Both the position numbers and the translations under genes were made by a program. The notes below the pieces were generated by a model. It was given only the letters and a program-made list of their open reading frames with translations, was not told the DNA's origin and made no database searches. DNA of 20,780 nt, from positions 1 to 20,780 of the forward strand of contig CAVDLI010000026.1 in assembly GCA_963609725.1 (NCBI GenBank), read 5' to 3'. The DNA is from UBA9732 sp963609725 (GTDB taxonomy: Bacteria > Spirochaetota > Spirochaetia > Sphaerochaetales > Sphaerochaetaceae). The stretch's first letter is position 1. Each line of letters begins with the position of its first letter. This document shows positions 6,582-13,769 of the stretch, piece after piece.

Positions 6582-7934
6582 TTATTTTATTGTTAAAAAA
6601 GCTTTGTATCCTTCATAGACTTGCTGAATATCATATGTAGATGTAATCTCCCATGGCGCATGCATGCTTAGTACAGAAACACCACAATCTAAGACTTGCA
6701 TACCGTATTTTGCAGCATAATGTGCAATAGTACCGCCGCCACCTACGTCAACTTTTGCCATTTCTGCCATTTGGTAAGTGATATTGTGAGATTTAAGCTG
6801 GTTTCTAACCATTGCAAGATATTCTGCATTTGCATCAGAAGCAGCGCTCTTTCCTCTTGAGCCTGTGTACTTATTAAAGACAACACCTTTTCCTAAGAAT
6901 GACGAATTTTGTTTGTCATAAAGAGAAGAGTTGAGTGGATCATATGCAGAATTAACATCACTAGATAGCATATAAGAATTTGCTAATGCTCTGCGCAGTA
7001 CAAGTTCAGGATTATCAAGACCAAGTCTAAAAATTACTTCTGCAACAGCATTTTCTAATAACACAGAATCCATACCTGTTGCACCTTGGCTCCCTATTTC
7101 TTCTTTATCTACAAGAATACAGCAATTTGTTCTTGCTCCAGTCTCTGTTTCTAGCATTGCAATGAGAGAAGTGTAAGCACAAACTCTGTCATCTTGACCA
7201 TATCCTAGAACCAAAGTTTTATCAAAACCAAGGTATCTGGATTTTCCAGCAGGAACGACTTCTAGTTCTGCTGATGTAAAATCTTCTTCCTCTATTCCAT
7301 ATTTCTCTTTTAGAATTGCTAAGATTTTATCTTTGCCAGATTGCTCGTTATTACTAGTTTTGTCGTCACTCGTCTTATCGTCGCTTGCTTTTGCAGGGTA
7401 GGCGGCTAGTATAAGGTCAAGTTTTTCGCCTTCAATGAAATCACTTGCTACTTTTTTCATTTGTTCTTGAGCAATGTGAGGGAGAATATCTGATATTGTG
7501 AAAACTGGGTCGTCTGGGTCGTCTCCAATTCTAATATCTACTTTTGTGCCGTCTGTGAGAAATACAAAGCCATCTATTGCAAGTGGCATTGCAACCCACT
7601 GATATTTTTTAATTCCACCATAGTAGTGAGTGTTAAGGTATACAATTCCAGTGTCTTCATAGACTGGGTTTTGCTTTACATCAAGACGAGGTGAGTCAAT
7701 GTGTGCGCCAAGAATGTTCATTCCTTTACAAATGCAGTCTGTTCCAATATTAAAAAGTATGGCTGTCTTCCCCATGCGGGAATAATAGACTTTGTCGCCA
7801 GCTTTGAGTCTATCTACATCTTCAATGTTCTTGTATCCATTTTCTATTGCTGCTTTTATTACAGTTTGGGCACAACGACGTTCTGTTTTGTTGTTATCAA
7901 GAAATTCCATGTATCCTTTTATTAGGTTTTCCAT
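6582..7934 (-). CDS. M18-family metalloaminopeptidase (aspartyl aminopeptidase type)
   Basis: 450 residues, the usual size for the TET-shelled M18 peptidases that remove N-terminal residues from cytoplasmic peptides. Metal and catalytic motifs are all visible: GAHIDSPRLD with H78 and D80, GQDDR (bridging Asp), DKEEIGSQG (general base and metal Glu), SSDVN, and the late MHAPWE His. The ATG at 7934 has a strong AGGGGG SD site eight bases upstream. A short hydrophilic repeat (SDDKTSDDKTSNNEQ, near residues 197-212) is inserted in the domain joining the two halves of the catalytic core. It looks like expansion rather than a conserved element. The gene is a single unit with its own terminator, divergent from lexA. 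Substrate preference (acidic or otherwise) cannot be read from sequence. Confidence 0.92.
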   Translation of the reverse strand: MENLIKGYMEFLDNNKTERRCAQTVIKAAIENGYKNIEDVDRLKAGDKVYYSRMGKTAILFNIGTDCICKGMNILGAHIDSPRLDVKQNPVYEDTGIVYLNTHYYGGIKKYQWVAMPLAIDGFVFLTDGTKVDIRIGDDPDDPVFTISDILPHIAQEQMKKVASDFIEGEKLDLILAAYPAKASDDKTSDDKTSNNEQSGKDKILAILKEKYGIEEEDFTSAELEVVPAGKSRYLGFDKTLVLGYGQDDRVCAYTSLIAMLETETGARTNCCILVDKEEIGSQGATGMDSVLLENAVAEVIFRLGLDNPELVLRRALANSYMLSSDVNSAYDPLNSSLYDKQNSSFLGKGVVFNKYTGSRGKSAASDANAEYLAMVRNQLKSHNITYQMAEMAKVDVGGGGTIAHYAAKYGMQVLDCGVSVLSMHAPWEITSTYDIQQVYEGYKAFLTIK

Positions 7935-7985
7935 AAAATACCCCCTAACACATGATTATTTTATCTTATTTTATGTTATGCAAGT

Positions 7986-8001
7986 CTTAACTTTTGTTAA
8001 G
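7986..8001. promoter_or_regulatory. Perfect inverted repeat, candidate LexA operator
   Basis: CTTAAC-TTTT-GTTAAG is a perfect 6-bp inverted repeat with a 4-base spacer, centred about 60 bases before the lexA ATG and about 60 before the divergent aminopeptidase ATG. It overlaps the predicted -35 of lexA (TTAACT, 7987-7992). LexA proteins commonly repress their own gene through such a palindrome. The motif differs from the E. coli and Bacillus SOS boxes, so the assignment is from position. Confidence 0.45.
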
Positions 8002-8015
8002 CAATATGTTACCAT
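7987..8015 (+). promoter_or_regulatory. Possible lexA promoter
   Basis: TTAACT (7987-7992) and TACCAT (8010-8015), each 4/6 to consensus, are 17 bases apart and start inside the inverted repeat. The predicted transcript begins near 8022. It includes one of two copies of TTTTAAGAGGTTT (8017-8029 and 8038-8050); the second copy is the SD site for lexA. Confidence 0.35.
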
Positions 8016-8054
8016 ATTTTAAGAGGTTTTGAAAAACTTTTAAGAGGTTTAAGC

Positions 8055-8684
8055 ATGAAAGGATTGACAGAACGCCAGGCTGAAGTTGCTATCTTCATAG
8101 AAAATTTTTTTAATATGAACGGTTATGCTCCAAGTTTAAGAGATATAGCAAGCAATTTTGGGTTTTCTCCAAAAGCTGCATATGACCATTTGAGAGCACT
8201 TGAGAAGAAAAATGTAATTAAAACAGCTGACAATTTGCCAAGAGGAATGGCTTTACTTAGAAAAACTATGCCAGACGGTGATAGTATGGTCAAAGTGCCA
8301 ATCTTGGGGACTACTGCCGCAGGCGAACCAATAATGTCTGAGGAAGTCTATGATGGTTTTATTTCTCTTCCTCAAAATCTTGTTGGTTGTGATGACTCTG
8401 ACAAGTTATATGCGCTAAAGGTTAGAGGAGACAGCATGATTGAAGATGGCATAAATGATGGAGATGTTGCTGTAATCAAAAAATCAAATCATGCTAGCAA
8501 TGGAGAAATTGTGGCTGCCAGTATTGGTGAAGATACTACTTATGGCATAACCCTCAAACATTTTTATCATGTTGGAGACAGGTACGAACTAAGGCCAGCA
8601 AATCCAGCTTACAAAGTTATAGTTTCAACCCAGTGTCAAATTCATGGAAAACTTATCATGATTATTAGACAATATGGGAGGTAA
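8055..8684 (+). CDS. lexA: SOS repressor LexA
   Basis: 209 residues, a normal LexA length. The N-terminal winged helix begins LTERQAEVAIFIENFF with the recognition part SLRDIASNFGFSPKAAYDHLRALEKK. The autocleavage domain has the scissile A89-G90 pair in GTTAAGEP, catalytic S127 in RGDSMIEDG, and K168 in ITLKHF as the lysine of the dyad. It should repress DNA-repair genes and cleave itself when RecA is activated. The ATG at 8055 has an AGAGG SD seven bases upstream. The stop and the holA start overlap as TAATG, so the two genes are translationally coupled. The assignment is secure. The recognition helix differs from E. coli, so the operator will differ too. Confidence 0.96.
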   Translation: MKGLTERQAEVAIFIENFFNMNGYAPSLRDIASNFGFSPKAAYDHLRALEKKNVIKTADNLPRGMALLRKTMPDGDSMVKVPILGTTAAGEPIMSEEVYDGFISLPQNLVGCDDSDKLYALKVRGDSMIEDGINDGDVAVIKKSNHASNGEIVAASIGEDTTYGITLKHFYHVGDRYELRPANPAYKVIVSTQCQIHGKLIMIIRQYGR

Positions 8685-9724
8685 TGGTGGCGGGAGTCTA
8701 CCTTTTACTTGGGCCAGAAAAAGGACTTAAGGAAGAACATATTAAGAAAATAAAAGCCTCTTTGGGTGATTGTGAAGTCTCTAAGTTTTATGGATTTGAA
8801 GACTATGAAGCTGAGTTTTATGCACAACTTAACAACAACGATCTTTTTGCAAATCATAAACTTGTGATTTTAGAGCAAGCACAAGAAATAAAGAGCAAAG
8901 ATAAAATTAAAGCACTAGCAAGCTACATAAAAAGCCCTTCAGATTGTGCAACTTTAATTATTTCAAGTGAGAACTTGTTTATAGAACCTGAAATAATGAG
9001 TGCTGTTCCAGAAATTGACACCTTAAAGTTTTATGAGATGTTTGAGAGTAAAAAAGAGGAATGGCTTAGAAATTTCTTTAGAAAGAACTCTTTTTCAATA
9101 GATACTGCTGCATGTACTGCAATTATTGAAAAAGTAGAAAACAATATTCATGATTTTGAAAATGTATGTTCTCAGCTTGTCATATACATGAGTACTATTG
9201 AAGGCAAAAGTACAATAACTGCAAATGATGTAGAAGATTATCTTGTTCATACAAGAGAAGAGACAGATTTCTCTTTATTCTCATATGTTGCTAGATGTAA
9301 ACTCTCAAGTGCCTTAGATTGCTTGCATACACTTTTAAGAACAAAAGATGCTTCATCTGTGACAGCTATGTGCGCTTCACGACTTGCAACGTATTTTAGA
9401 AGAGCTCTTTCTGTTCAAGTTAATGCACAAAATGGGCTTGGTATGAGTACGTCAGCACGTGAAGACGGCAGAGCTTTTTCTACTAAATATTTTGAAAATG
9501 ATAAACCCATTTCAAGATTCAAAGATAAAGAAGTTTATAGAGATGCTTGTAAATCATACTCTTTACGAGATATGGAGCGTGTTCTTGTAACTTTGGCAGA
9601 ATATGACATAAAAATAAAAGAGTGTGGCACTCTGTTACAGCAGACGATGATGGAAAAATGTCTTATAGATGTCATAAAACACAAAGGCCGGCATGCCAAA
9701 CCTCTTGAATTTGCATCCCTGTAG
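8684..9724 (+). CDS. holA: DNA polymerase III subunit delta
   Basis: 346 residues, normal for HolA, the clamp-loader subunit that opens the beta clamp. It starts VAGVYLLLGPEKGLKEEHI, has the early LFANHKLVILEQAQEI segment used for clamp contact and the first ATPase-like domain, then EWLRNFFRKNSFSID and DFENVCSQLVIYM, followed by the TDFSLFSYVARC and C-terminal helical collar region. The Walker-type P-loop is absent, as normal for delta. The start overlaps the lexA stop by one base (TAATG), and GGGAGG just upstream serves as the SD site. Joint expression with lexA would tie replication factor supply to the SOS regulator. No hairpin terminator was found before the converging rpoN. Confidence 0.9.
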   Translation: MVAGVYLLLGPEKGLKEEHIKKIKASLGDCEVSKFYGFEDYEAEFYAQLNNNDLFANHKLVILEQAQEIKSKDKIKALASYIKSPSDCATLIISSENLFIEPEIMSAVPEIDTLKFYEMFESKKEEWLRNFFRKNSFSIDTAACTAIIEKVENNIHDFENVCSQLVIYMSTIEGKSTITANDVEDYLVHTREETDFSLFSYVARCKLSSALDCLHTLLRTKDASSVTAMCASRLATYFRRALSVQVNAQNGLGMSTSAREDGRAFSTKYFENDKPISRFKDKEVYRDACKSYSLRDMERVLVTLAEYDIKIKECGTLLQQTMMEKCLIDVIKHKGRHAKPLEFASL

Positions 9725-9762
9725 AATTCTTACAAAAACCTCAAAATGAAACTTCTTGCGAG

Positions 9763-9792
9763 AATTTCTAATTTTTTAATTTCTAATTTTTT
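9763..9792. repeat. Perfect 15-bp tandem duplication between holA and rpoN
   Basis: AATTTCTAATTTTTT occurs twice in direct succession, and further TTTCTAA units follow up to about 9823. The tract lies where the two converging units end. No hairpin is seen, so termination here is either factor-dependent or not visible. Confidence 0.7.
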
Positions 9793-9817
9793 AACTTCTG
9801 AGCCTAATTTCTAATTT

Positions 9818-11287
9818 CTAACTTCTTTCATATGAAGAGTCTATGTTTAATTCTGCACGGTATTTGCTTACTGTGCGTCTAGCACATTTTATTCCTTTTT
9901 CTAGTAAAATGTTTGATATTTTTTGGTCAGAAAGCGCGCCTTTTTCTTCAATTATTTCTTTTATCATTTCTTTGACAACGTTTCTAGAAACTGTCTCATC
10001 ACTAGAAGTGTTGGAGCGCACTCCTTGAGTGAAGAAATATTTGAGTTGAAAAAGACCCCAGTCAGTGTCTACCCACTTTGATTGTGCAAGACGGCTCATA
10101 GTTGTCTCATGAACGCCAATGCGCTCTGCAACATCTTTTAATGTCATTGTCTTAAGAAATTTGGGTCCATACAAAAAGAACTCTTTTTGAATATCCATTA
10201 TTGCTACTGCTGCATTGTAAAGTGTTTTGAAACGTAAATTTACTTGATTTATAAGTTGGTTTGCTTGTTTTACACAACCATTTATGTACTTTGTAGTTTC
10301 TTTGGAGTCTGGGCCCGTCATTTCTTTTGATAAGTCACAAAATTGCTTAGACACTTCAAGTTTTGGTATTCCAGCACGATTTATGTCTAAAGTGAGAACT
10401 CCATCTTTGCTATGAATTGCAATATCGGGCTCTATGTAGTTTTCGCCGTCTGAGCCGTAGTTGCGACCAGGGTATGGAGTAAAAGATTTGAGTATAGAAA
10501 TAAATGTTTGCAAGTCATCTTCTGAAATACCCAAATCAATGGCTACTTCTTTTGTTTTCCCAGTTTTTATTTTTTCAAGTTCGTTCGTAACAAGTTTTGC
10601 AAAAATATCTAAATCACTTTGAGCCATTTTTGAAAGTTTTGCTTGTAGTATCAACGATTGTCTGAAATCTTTAACGCATATTCCGTCTGGATCAAAATTT
10701 TGCACAACATTTATAGCTTCTTTAATTGTTTTTTCATCAAAAGACGAGTCCTCAAAAAGTTCTTCTGGCTGCAAAAGAAAAAAACCGTTTGCGTCAAGGT
10801 TGCTAATTAGCATTTTTGCGGCTTTTTCAACTTCACAGGATATTTTTACTTCTCCAAGCTGTTCCAATAAATGTTCTTGCAAAGTTGTTCCTTGTGAAGA
10901 AGTATTTTCAAGCATCATATTAAAACGGTCTGTATCACTTGAGTCTGAATTGGTGTACGTTTTGTCGTAACTGCTATAATTGTCGTAATTGTTATAATTA
11001 AGGTTTTCGTAATAAGAAGAATCGGCATCATCTAGGCGGTCATCATAATTTTTAGAAAATTCATTAGAACTCTCGTTGTTGGACGACTTTTCAATATCGG
11101 TATTAGAGAGAGAAGAAAATTCTTTCTCTGGAATTTCTAATGCAGGGTTGGTTTCTATTTCTTTTTGTATATGTGCTTTAAGTTCTAAGATTGGAAGAGG
11201 TAGTAGTGCTAGTGATTGTAGCATTTGAGGGGAGAGAGTTTGTTCTTGTTTTAATGATTGCGTAAGTCCAATTGTAAAATCAGCCAT
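9818..11287 (-). CDS. rpoN: RNA polymerase sigma-54 factor
   Basis: 489 residues. Region I is clear at the N-terminus: QSLKQEQTLSPQMLQSLALLP and LPILELKAHIQKEIETNPALE, the part that contacts enhancer-binding ATPases. An acidic, Asn/Ser/Tyr-rich linker (about 60-120) forms region II and is longer and more repetitive than usual. Core-binding and DNA-binding parts follow, with the helix-turn-helix TLKDVAERIGVHETTMSRL and the RpoN box ARRTVSKYR near the C-terminus. That box recognises the -24 element. The start shares one base with the lptB stop (TAATG), so rpoN is translated from the lpt message. No obvious -24/-12 promoter was found in the window, so its targets lie elsewhere. Confidence 0.96.
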   Translation of the reverse strand: MADFTIGLTQSLKQEQTLSPQMLQSLALLPLPILELKAHIQKEIETNPALEIPEKEFSSLSNTDIEKSSNNESSNEFSKNYDDRLDDADSSYYENLNYNNYDNYSSYDKTYTNSDSSDTDRFNMMLENTSSQGTTLQEHLLEQLGEVKISCEVEKAAKMLISNLDANGFFLLQPEELFEDSSFDEKTIKEAINVVQNFDPDGICVKDFRQSLILQAKLSKMAQSDLDIFAKLVTNELEKIKTGKTKEVAIDLGISEDDLQTFISILKSFTPYPGRNYGSDGENYIEPDIAIHSKDGVLTLDINRAGIPKLEVSKQFCDLSKEMTGPDSKETTKYINGCVKQANQLINQVNLRFKTLYNAAVAIMDIQKEFFLYGPKFLKTMTLKDVAERIGVHETTMSRLAQSKWVDTDWGLFQLKYFFTQGVRSNTSSDETVSRNVVKEMIKEIIEEKGALSDQKISNILLEKGIKCARRTVSKYRAELNIDSSYERS

Positions 11288-12012
11288 TATTCAAATGCTT
11301 CTCCAAAATAGATGTCGCGCGCAATTTCATTTGCTAAAAGCTCATTTCTGCCACCAGATACCAAAATTGAGCCGTCACTTATTATATGAGAGCATGTAGT
11401 GATTGAAAGTGCATCTCTTACATTGTGGTCTGTTAAGAGTATTCCAATTCCAAGTTTTGCAAGCGAGCGAACAATTTGTTTTATTTCATAAACAGCTTTT
11501 GGGTCTATTCCTGCAAAAGGCTCATCTAATAGAAGAAAGCGCGGACTTGTGGCTAGACATCGTGCAATCTCTGTTCTTCGTCGTTCTCCACCTGAAAGAG
11601 TGTAACCTTTTTGTTTTGCAAGATATGTAAGTCCAAAGGATTTGAGAAGTCCATTAACTACAGCATCTTTTCTTTTACTGTTACCATTAACACGGGCTTC
11701 TACTACAAGTCGTATATTGTCTTCTACGCTGAGTTTTCTAAAAATTGATGGTTCTTGAGGAAGATAAGAAATTCCAAGACGGGCTCTTTTGTACATTGGA
11801 AGATTTGTGATATCTACATCATTGAGCTCTATTGTGCCTCCATTGTTATTGATAAATCCAACAATCATGTAAAAGGTCGTAGTTTTTCCGGCTCCGTTGG
11901 GTCCCAAAAGGCCAATGATTTGACCGCCTTTCATTTCAAAAGAGATATCTTTTACAACATCTCTTTTACCATAAGTCTTTTTGAGATGTGAAACTTTCAA
12001 AGTACTATCCAT
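11287..12012 (-). CDS. lptB: LPS export ABC transporter ATPase LptB
   Basis: 241 residues, typical for LptB. It is the cytoplasmic ATPase that powers extraction of LPS or a related lipid from the inner membrane via LptF and LptG. The Walker A motif GPNGAGKTTTFY is near 35-46, the Q-loop is in LPQEPSIF, the signature is LSGGERRRTEIARCLA, Walker B is FLLLDEPFAGID, and the H-loop is LLTDHNV. The start lies inside the end of lptA with an 8-base overlap. The end shares a base with rpoN. No permease gene is in the window. In treponemes the lipid actually carried is unclear, so the substrate is left open. Confidence 0.95.
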   Translation of the reverse strand: MDSTLKVSHLKKTYGKRDVVKDISFEMKGGQIIGLLGPNGAGKTTTFYMIVGFINNNGGTIELNDVDITNLPMYKRARLGISYLPQEPSIFRKLSVEDNIRLVVEARVNGNSKRKDAVVNGLLKSFGLTYLAKQKGYTLSGGERRRTEIARCLATSPRFLLLDEPFAGIDPKAVYEIKQIVRSLAKLGIGILLTDHNVRDALSITTCSHIISDGSILVSGGRNELLANEIARDIYFGEAFE

Positions 12013-13162
12013 TTACTTCTCCTGAAATAGAGCCTTCCATTGTGATTTCATAACTGCTTAAATCAACTGTTATAACAGTTGCATTGTAAGTACTTCCATT
12101 CCAATTTATGCGTGCACTGCCTTTTAGAATTACAATTTGTTTAGAATTATCAAATTCTATGCTGTCTGCTCTGCAAATCATGGGACCATCATCAGTATTT
12201 TTTACAATACGCGCCATCATTTGAATTTTTATAAGTGTACTTTGTGTATCATATTCAAATCTAGCGCCAGAAAGTGTTGCATCATTTTGTTCATCTTGGA
12301 TTTCTATCCAACCATCTGAGACAATTTCTCCTGTTTCTCTGTCATAGAATAAATTAGGACATTGTAGTGTAATTCCTCTGGAATTATCAGCAACATTAAC
12401 TTTTCCTGTGCAATTGACATAACGAAAGTCTTTGCCATAAAGCTCTATTGTTTGAGCACTTATTGAAAGCTCGTCAGCTGTAACGTTAGCTCCACCAGAA
12501 AGGCTAACACTGCGGTTGTCTTCCTGCATGTTTACTTTTGTGTAACCACCAGAAAATTTTATTTCTGTAGCGGGCTGTGAAGACGGCGCTGTTTCAATGG
12601 CGGTAGTAGACTGTGACGACGGCGCTGTTTCCGGCGCTGTAGTAGTTGCTGAAGAAGTCTCTGTTACAGTTTCAGAGTCTGCTGCGTAGAGGGGAGCTGA
12701 AGAAGTCTCTGTTACAGTTTCAGAGTCTGCTGCGTAGAGGGGAGCTGAAGAAGTCTCTGTTACAGTTTCAGAGTCTGCTGCGTAGAGGGGAGCTGAAGAA
12801 GTCTCTGTTACAGTTTCAGAGTCTGCTGCGTAGAGGGGAGCTGAAGAAGTCTCTGTTACAGTTTCAGAGTCTGCTGCGTAGAGGGGAGCTGAAGAAGTCT
12901 CTGTTACAGTTTCAGAGTCTGTTGCGTAGAGAGGAGCTGAAGAAAAAAGAAATGAAAAACAGAACAAAACACCAAAAGATAGCACAATAGCAAAATGAAT
13001 AAGGTTAAAAAATGCAGCCAAAGAATGTCGTCTTGCAGTCAAAAGCTGGCGTTTTGCAGCCAAAGAATGTCGTCTTGCAGCCAAAAGCTGCCGTTTTGCA
13101 GCCAAAGAATGTCGTCTTGCAGTTAAAAGCTGGCGTTTAATAGAATAAAAAATGTTCTTCAT
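12005..13162 (-). CDS. lptA: LptA/OstA-family periplasmic bridge protein with two tandem-repeat expansions
   Basis: 385 residues, against roughly 180-250 for ordinary LptA. The C-terminal half (about 205-385) is the beta-jellyroll OstA domain that forms the lipid slide across the periplasm. It contains SGGYTKVNMQEDNRSVSLSG and LSISAQTIELYG, and later repeats such as CRADSIEFDNSKQIVILKG. Before it lie, in order: a cationic stretch of six heptads alternating KRQLLTA and RRHSLAA (9-50); a hydrophobic segment (51-75) that would be a signal or anchor; and six copies of a 16-residue unit SSAPLYAADSETVTET (74-169), then a Thr/Ser/Pro-rich linker. The start overlaps lptC by four bases (ATGA), and no good internal start exists. 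A 50-residue basic region before a signal sequence is very unusual, so the protein may remain membrane-anchored. Confidence 0.88.
   Translation of the reverse strand: MKNIFYSIKRQLLTARRHSLAAKRQLLAARRHSLAAKRQLLTARRHSLAAFFNLIHFAIVLSFGVLFCFSFLFSSAPLYATDSETVTETSSAPLYAADSETVTETSSAPLYAADSETVTETSSAPLYAADSETVTETSSAPLYAADSETVTETSSAPLYAADSETVTETSSATTTAPETAPSSQSTTAIETAPSSQPATEIKFSGGYTKVNMQEDNRSVSLSGGANVTADELSISAQTIELYGKDFRYVNCTGKVNVADNSRGITLQCPNLFYDRETGEIVSDGWIEIQDEQNDATLSGARFEYDTQSTLIKIQMMARIVKNTDDGPMICRADSIEFDNSKQIVILKGSARINWNGSTYNATVITVDLSSYEITMEGSISGEVNG
12651..12944 (-). repeat. 48-bp tandem repeat, six full copies, inside lptA
   Basis: Units begin at 12651, 12699, 12747, 12795, 12843 and 12891, plus a 6-base partial copy. 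The five plus-strand-leftmost copies are identical by eye. The one closest to the gene start (12891-12938) differs at two positions, one of which changes Ala to Thr. Identity at the DNA level points to recent expansion. The 48-bp period keeps the reading frame. Confidence 0.95.
13014..13139 (-). repeat. 42-bp tandem repeat, three copies, at the lptA 5' end
   Basis: Units start at 13014, 13056 and 13098, with the last slightly degenerate at its edge. Each 42-bp unit consists of two related 21-bp halves (GCAGCCAAAGAATGTCGTCTT type and GCAGTCAAAAGCTGGCGTTTT type) that encode alternating heptapeptides. The array lies on the other side of the hydrophobic segment from the 48-bp array and is unrelated to it. 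Confidence 0.9.
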
Positions 13163-13704
13163 TTGATAATTCCTTCTAAAATTTTGCCAAATTCAAAATC
13201 GTTTTCATCTAAGTACGCACTAAAGCCTTCTGCAATAATTTGCGTTCCATCTTCATAAAAAACAGAGACTTCTCCATTTGATTTTAGACTTCTTTCTTTA
13301 TTGTCCCACTCTATTGAAGATGCATTAATAGTAAGATTATCGGCTTGTCTGTAAATTGTAACATTTCCACTAAGAGTTGCTTTTTCTCTATCTTCATCTA
13401 AAGTTGCAATTTCACACGAGCCCTCAAGACCGCTTTCATTGTCCTGTTTAAAACGTACATCTTCTAAAATAGTTCCTTTTTCACTTTTGTAAACTGTCAT
13501 AGATTTTGCATTCATAATTAAAGCATCTTCGCCAGTTCTTCCCAAAGTATACTGGACATCTTCTAAAATCATATCCGGCAGTTCTTGCTCTCCAAGTGGG
13601 ACTGTTTCATTTCCTTTGCTAGAGCAAGAAATAAGAAGAGTAGTTAAAAAAATTGATGCAAGCAATAAGTATGCCAGTTTCTTAAACTTCATAAGAAATT
13701 TCAT
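13159..13704 (-). CDS. lptC: LptC-like lipoprotein
   Basis: 181 residues. It starts MKFLMKFKKLAYLLLASIF and runs into a lipobox LISC near residue 27, so it is probably a lipoprotein rather than the usual single-pass LptC. The rest has the beta-strand pattern of LptC, for example MILEDVQYTLGRTGEDALIMNAKSM in two parts, LSGNVTIYRQADNLTINAS and GEVSVFYEDGTQIIAEGF. It would accept lipid from LptB-LptF-LptG and hand it to LptA. It is first in the lptC-lptA-lptB-rpoN operon. No SD site precedes the ATG at 13704. The predicted transcription start falls on that codon, so translation may be leaderless, or may begin at M5 (13692). Confidence 0.85.
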   Translation of the reverse strand: MKFLMKFKKLAYLLLASIFLTTLLISCSSKGNETVPLGEQELPDMILEDVQYTLGRTGEDALIMNAKSMTVYKSEKGTILEDVRFKQDNESGLEGSCEIATLDEDREKATLSGNVTIYRQADNLTINASSIEWDNKERSLKSNGEVSVFYEDGTQIIAEGFSAYLDENDFEFGKILEGIIK

Positions 13705-13710
13705 AGAGCA

Positions 13711-13739
13711 ATAATAACACTAGAGTAGGGCTGTTGCAA
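13711..13739 (-). promoter_or_regulatory. sigma-70-type promoter of the lptC-lptA-lptB-rpoN operon
   Basis: On the minus strand, -35 TTGCAA (13734-13739, 4/6) and -10 TATTAT (13711-13716, 5/6) are separated by 17 bases. Transcription would start near 13704, the first base of the lptC ATG. The gap to the divergent plus-strand gene is only 65 bases. Confidence 0.5.
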
Positions 13740-13769
13740 AGTAGAAGAAAGAAAAGTACCATTGAAGGC

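Noticed and set aside
12646..12990. Plus-strand frame with a repeated LLQFQSLLRRGELKKS unit
   Set aside because: It is the reverse-strand shadow of the 48-bp repeats in lptA. Any open frame through identical repeats stays open.
12651..13139. CRISPR array
   Set aside because: The units are contiguous with no unique spacers and are in frame within lptA; no cas genes are present.
13734..13769. TTG start adding 12 residues to the YmdB-like protein
   Set aside because: The added residues are not family-like and the codon falls in the -35 of the lptC promoter; the MKVLFLG start fits the family.
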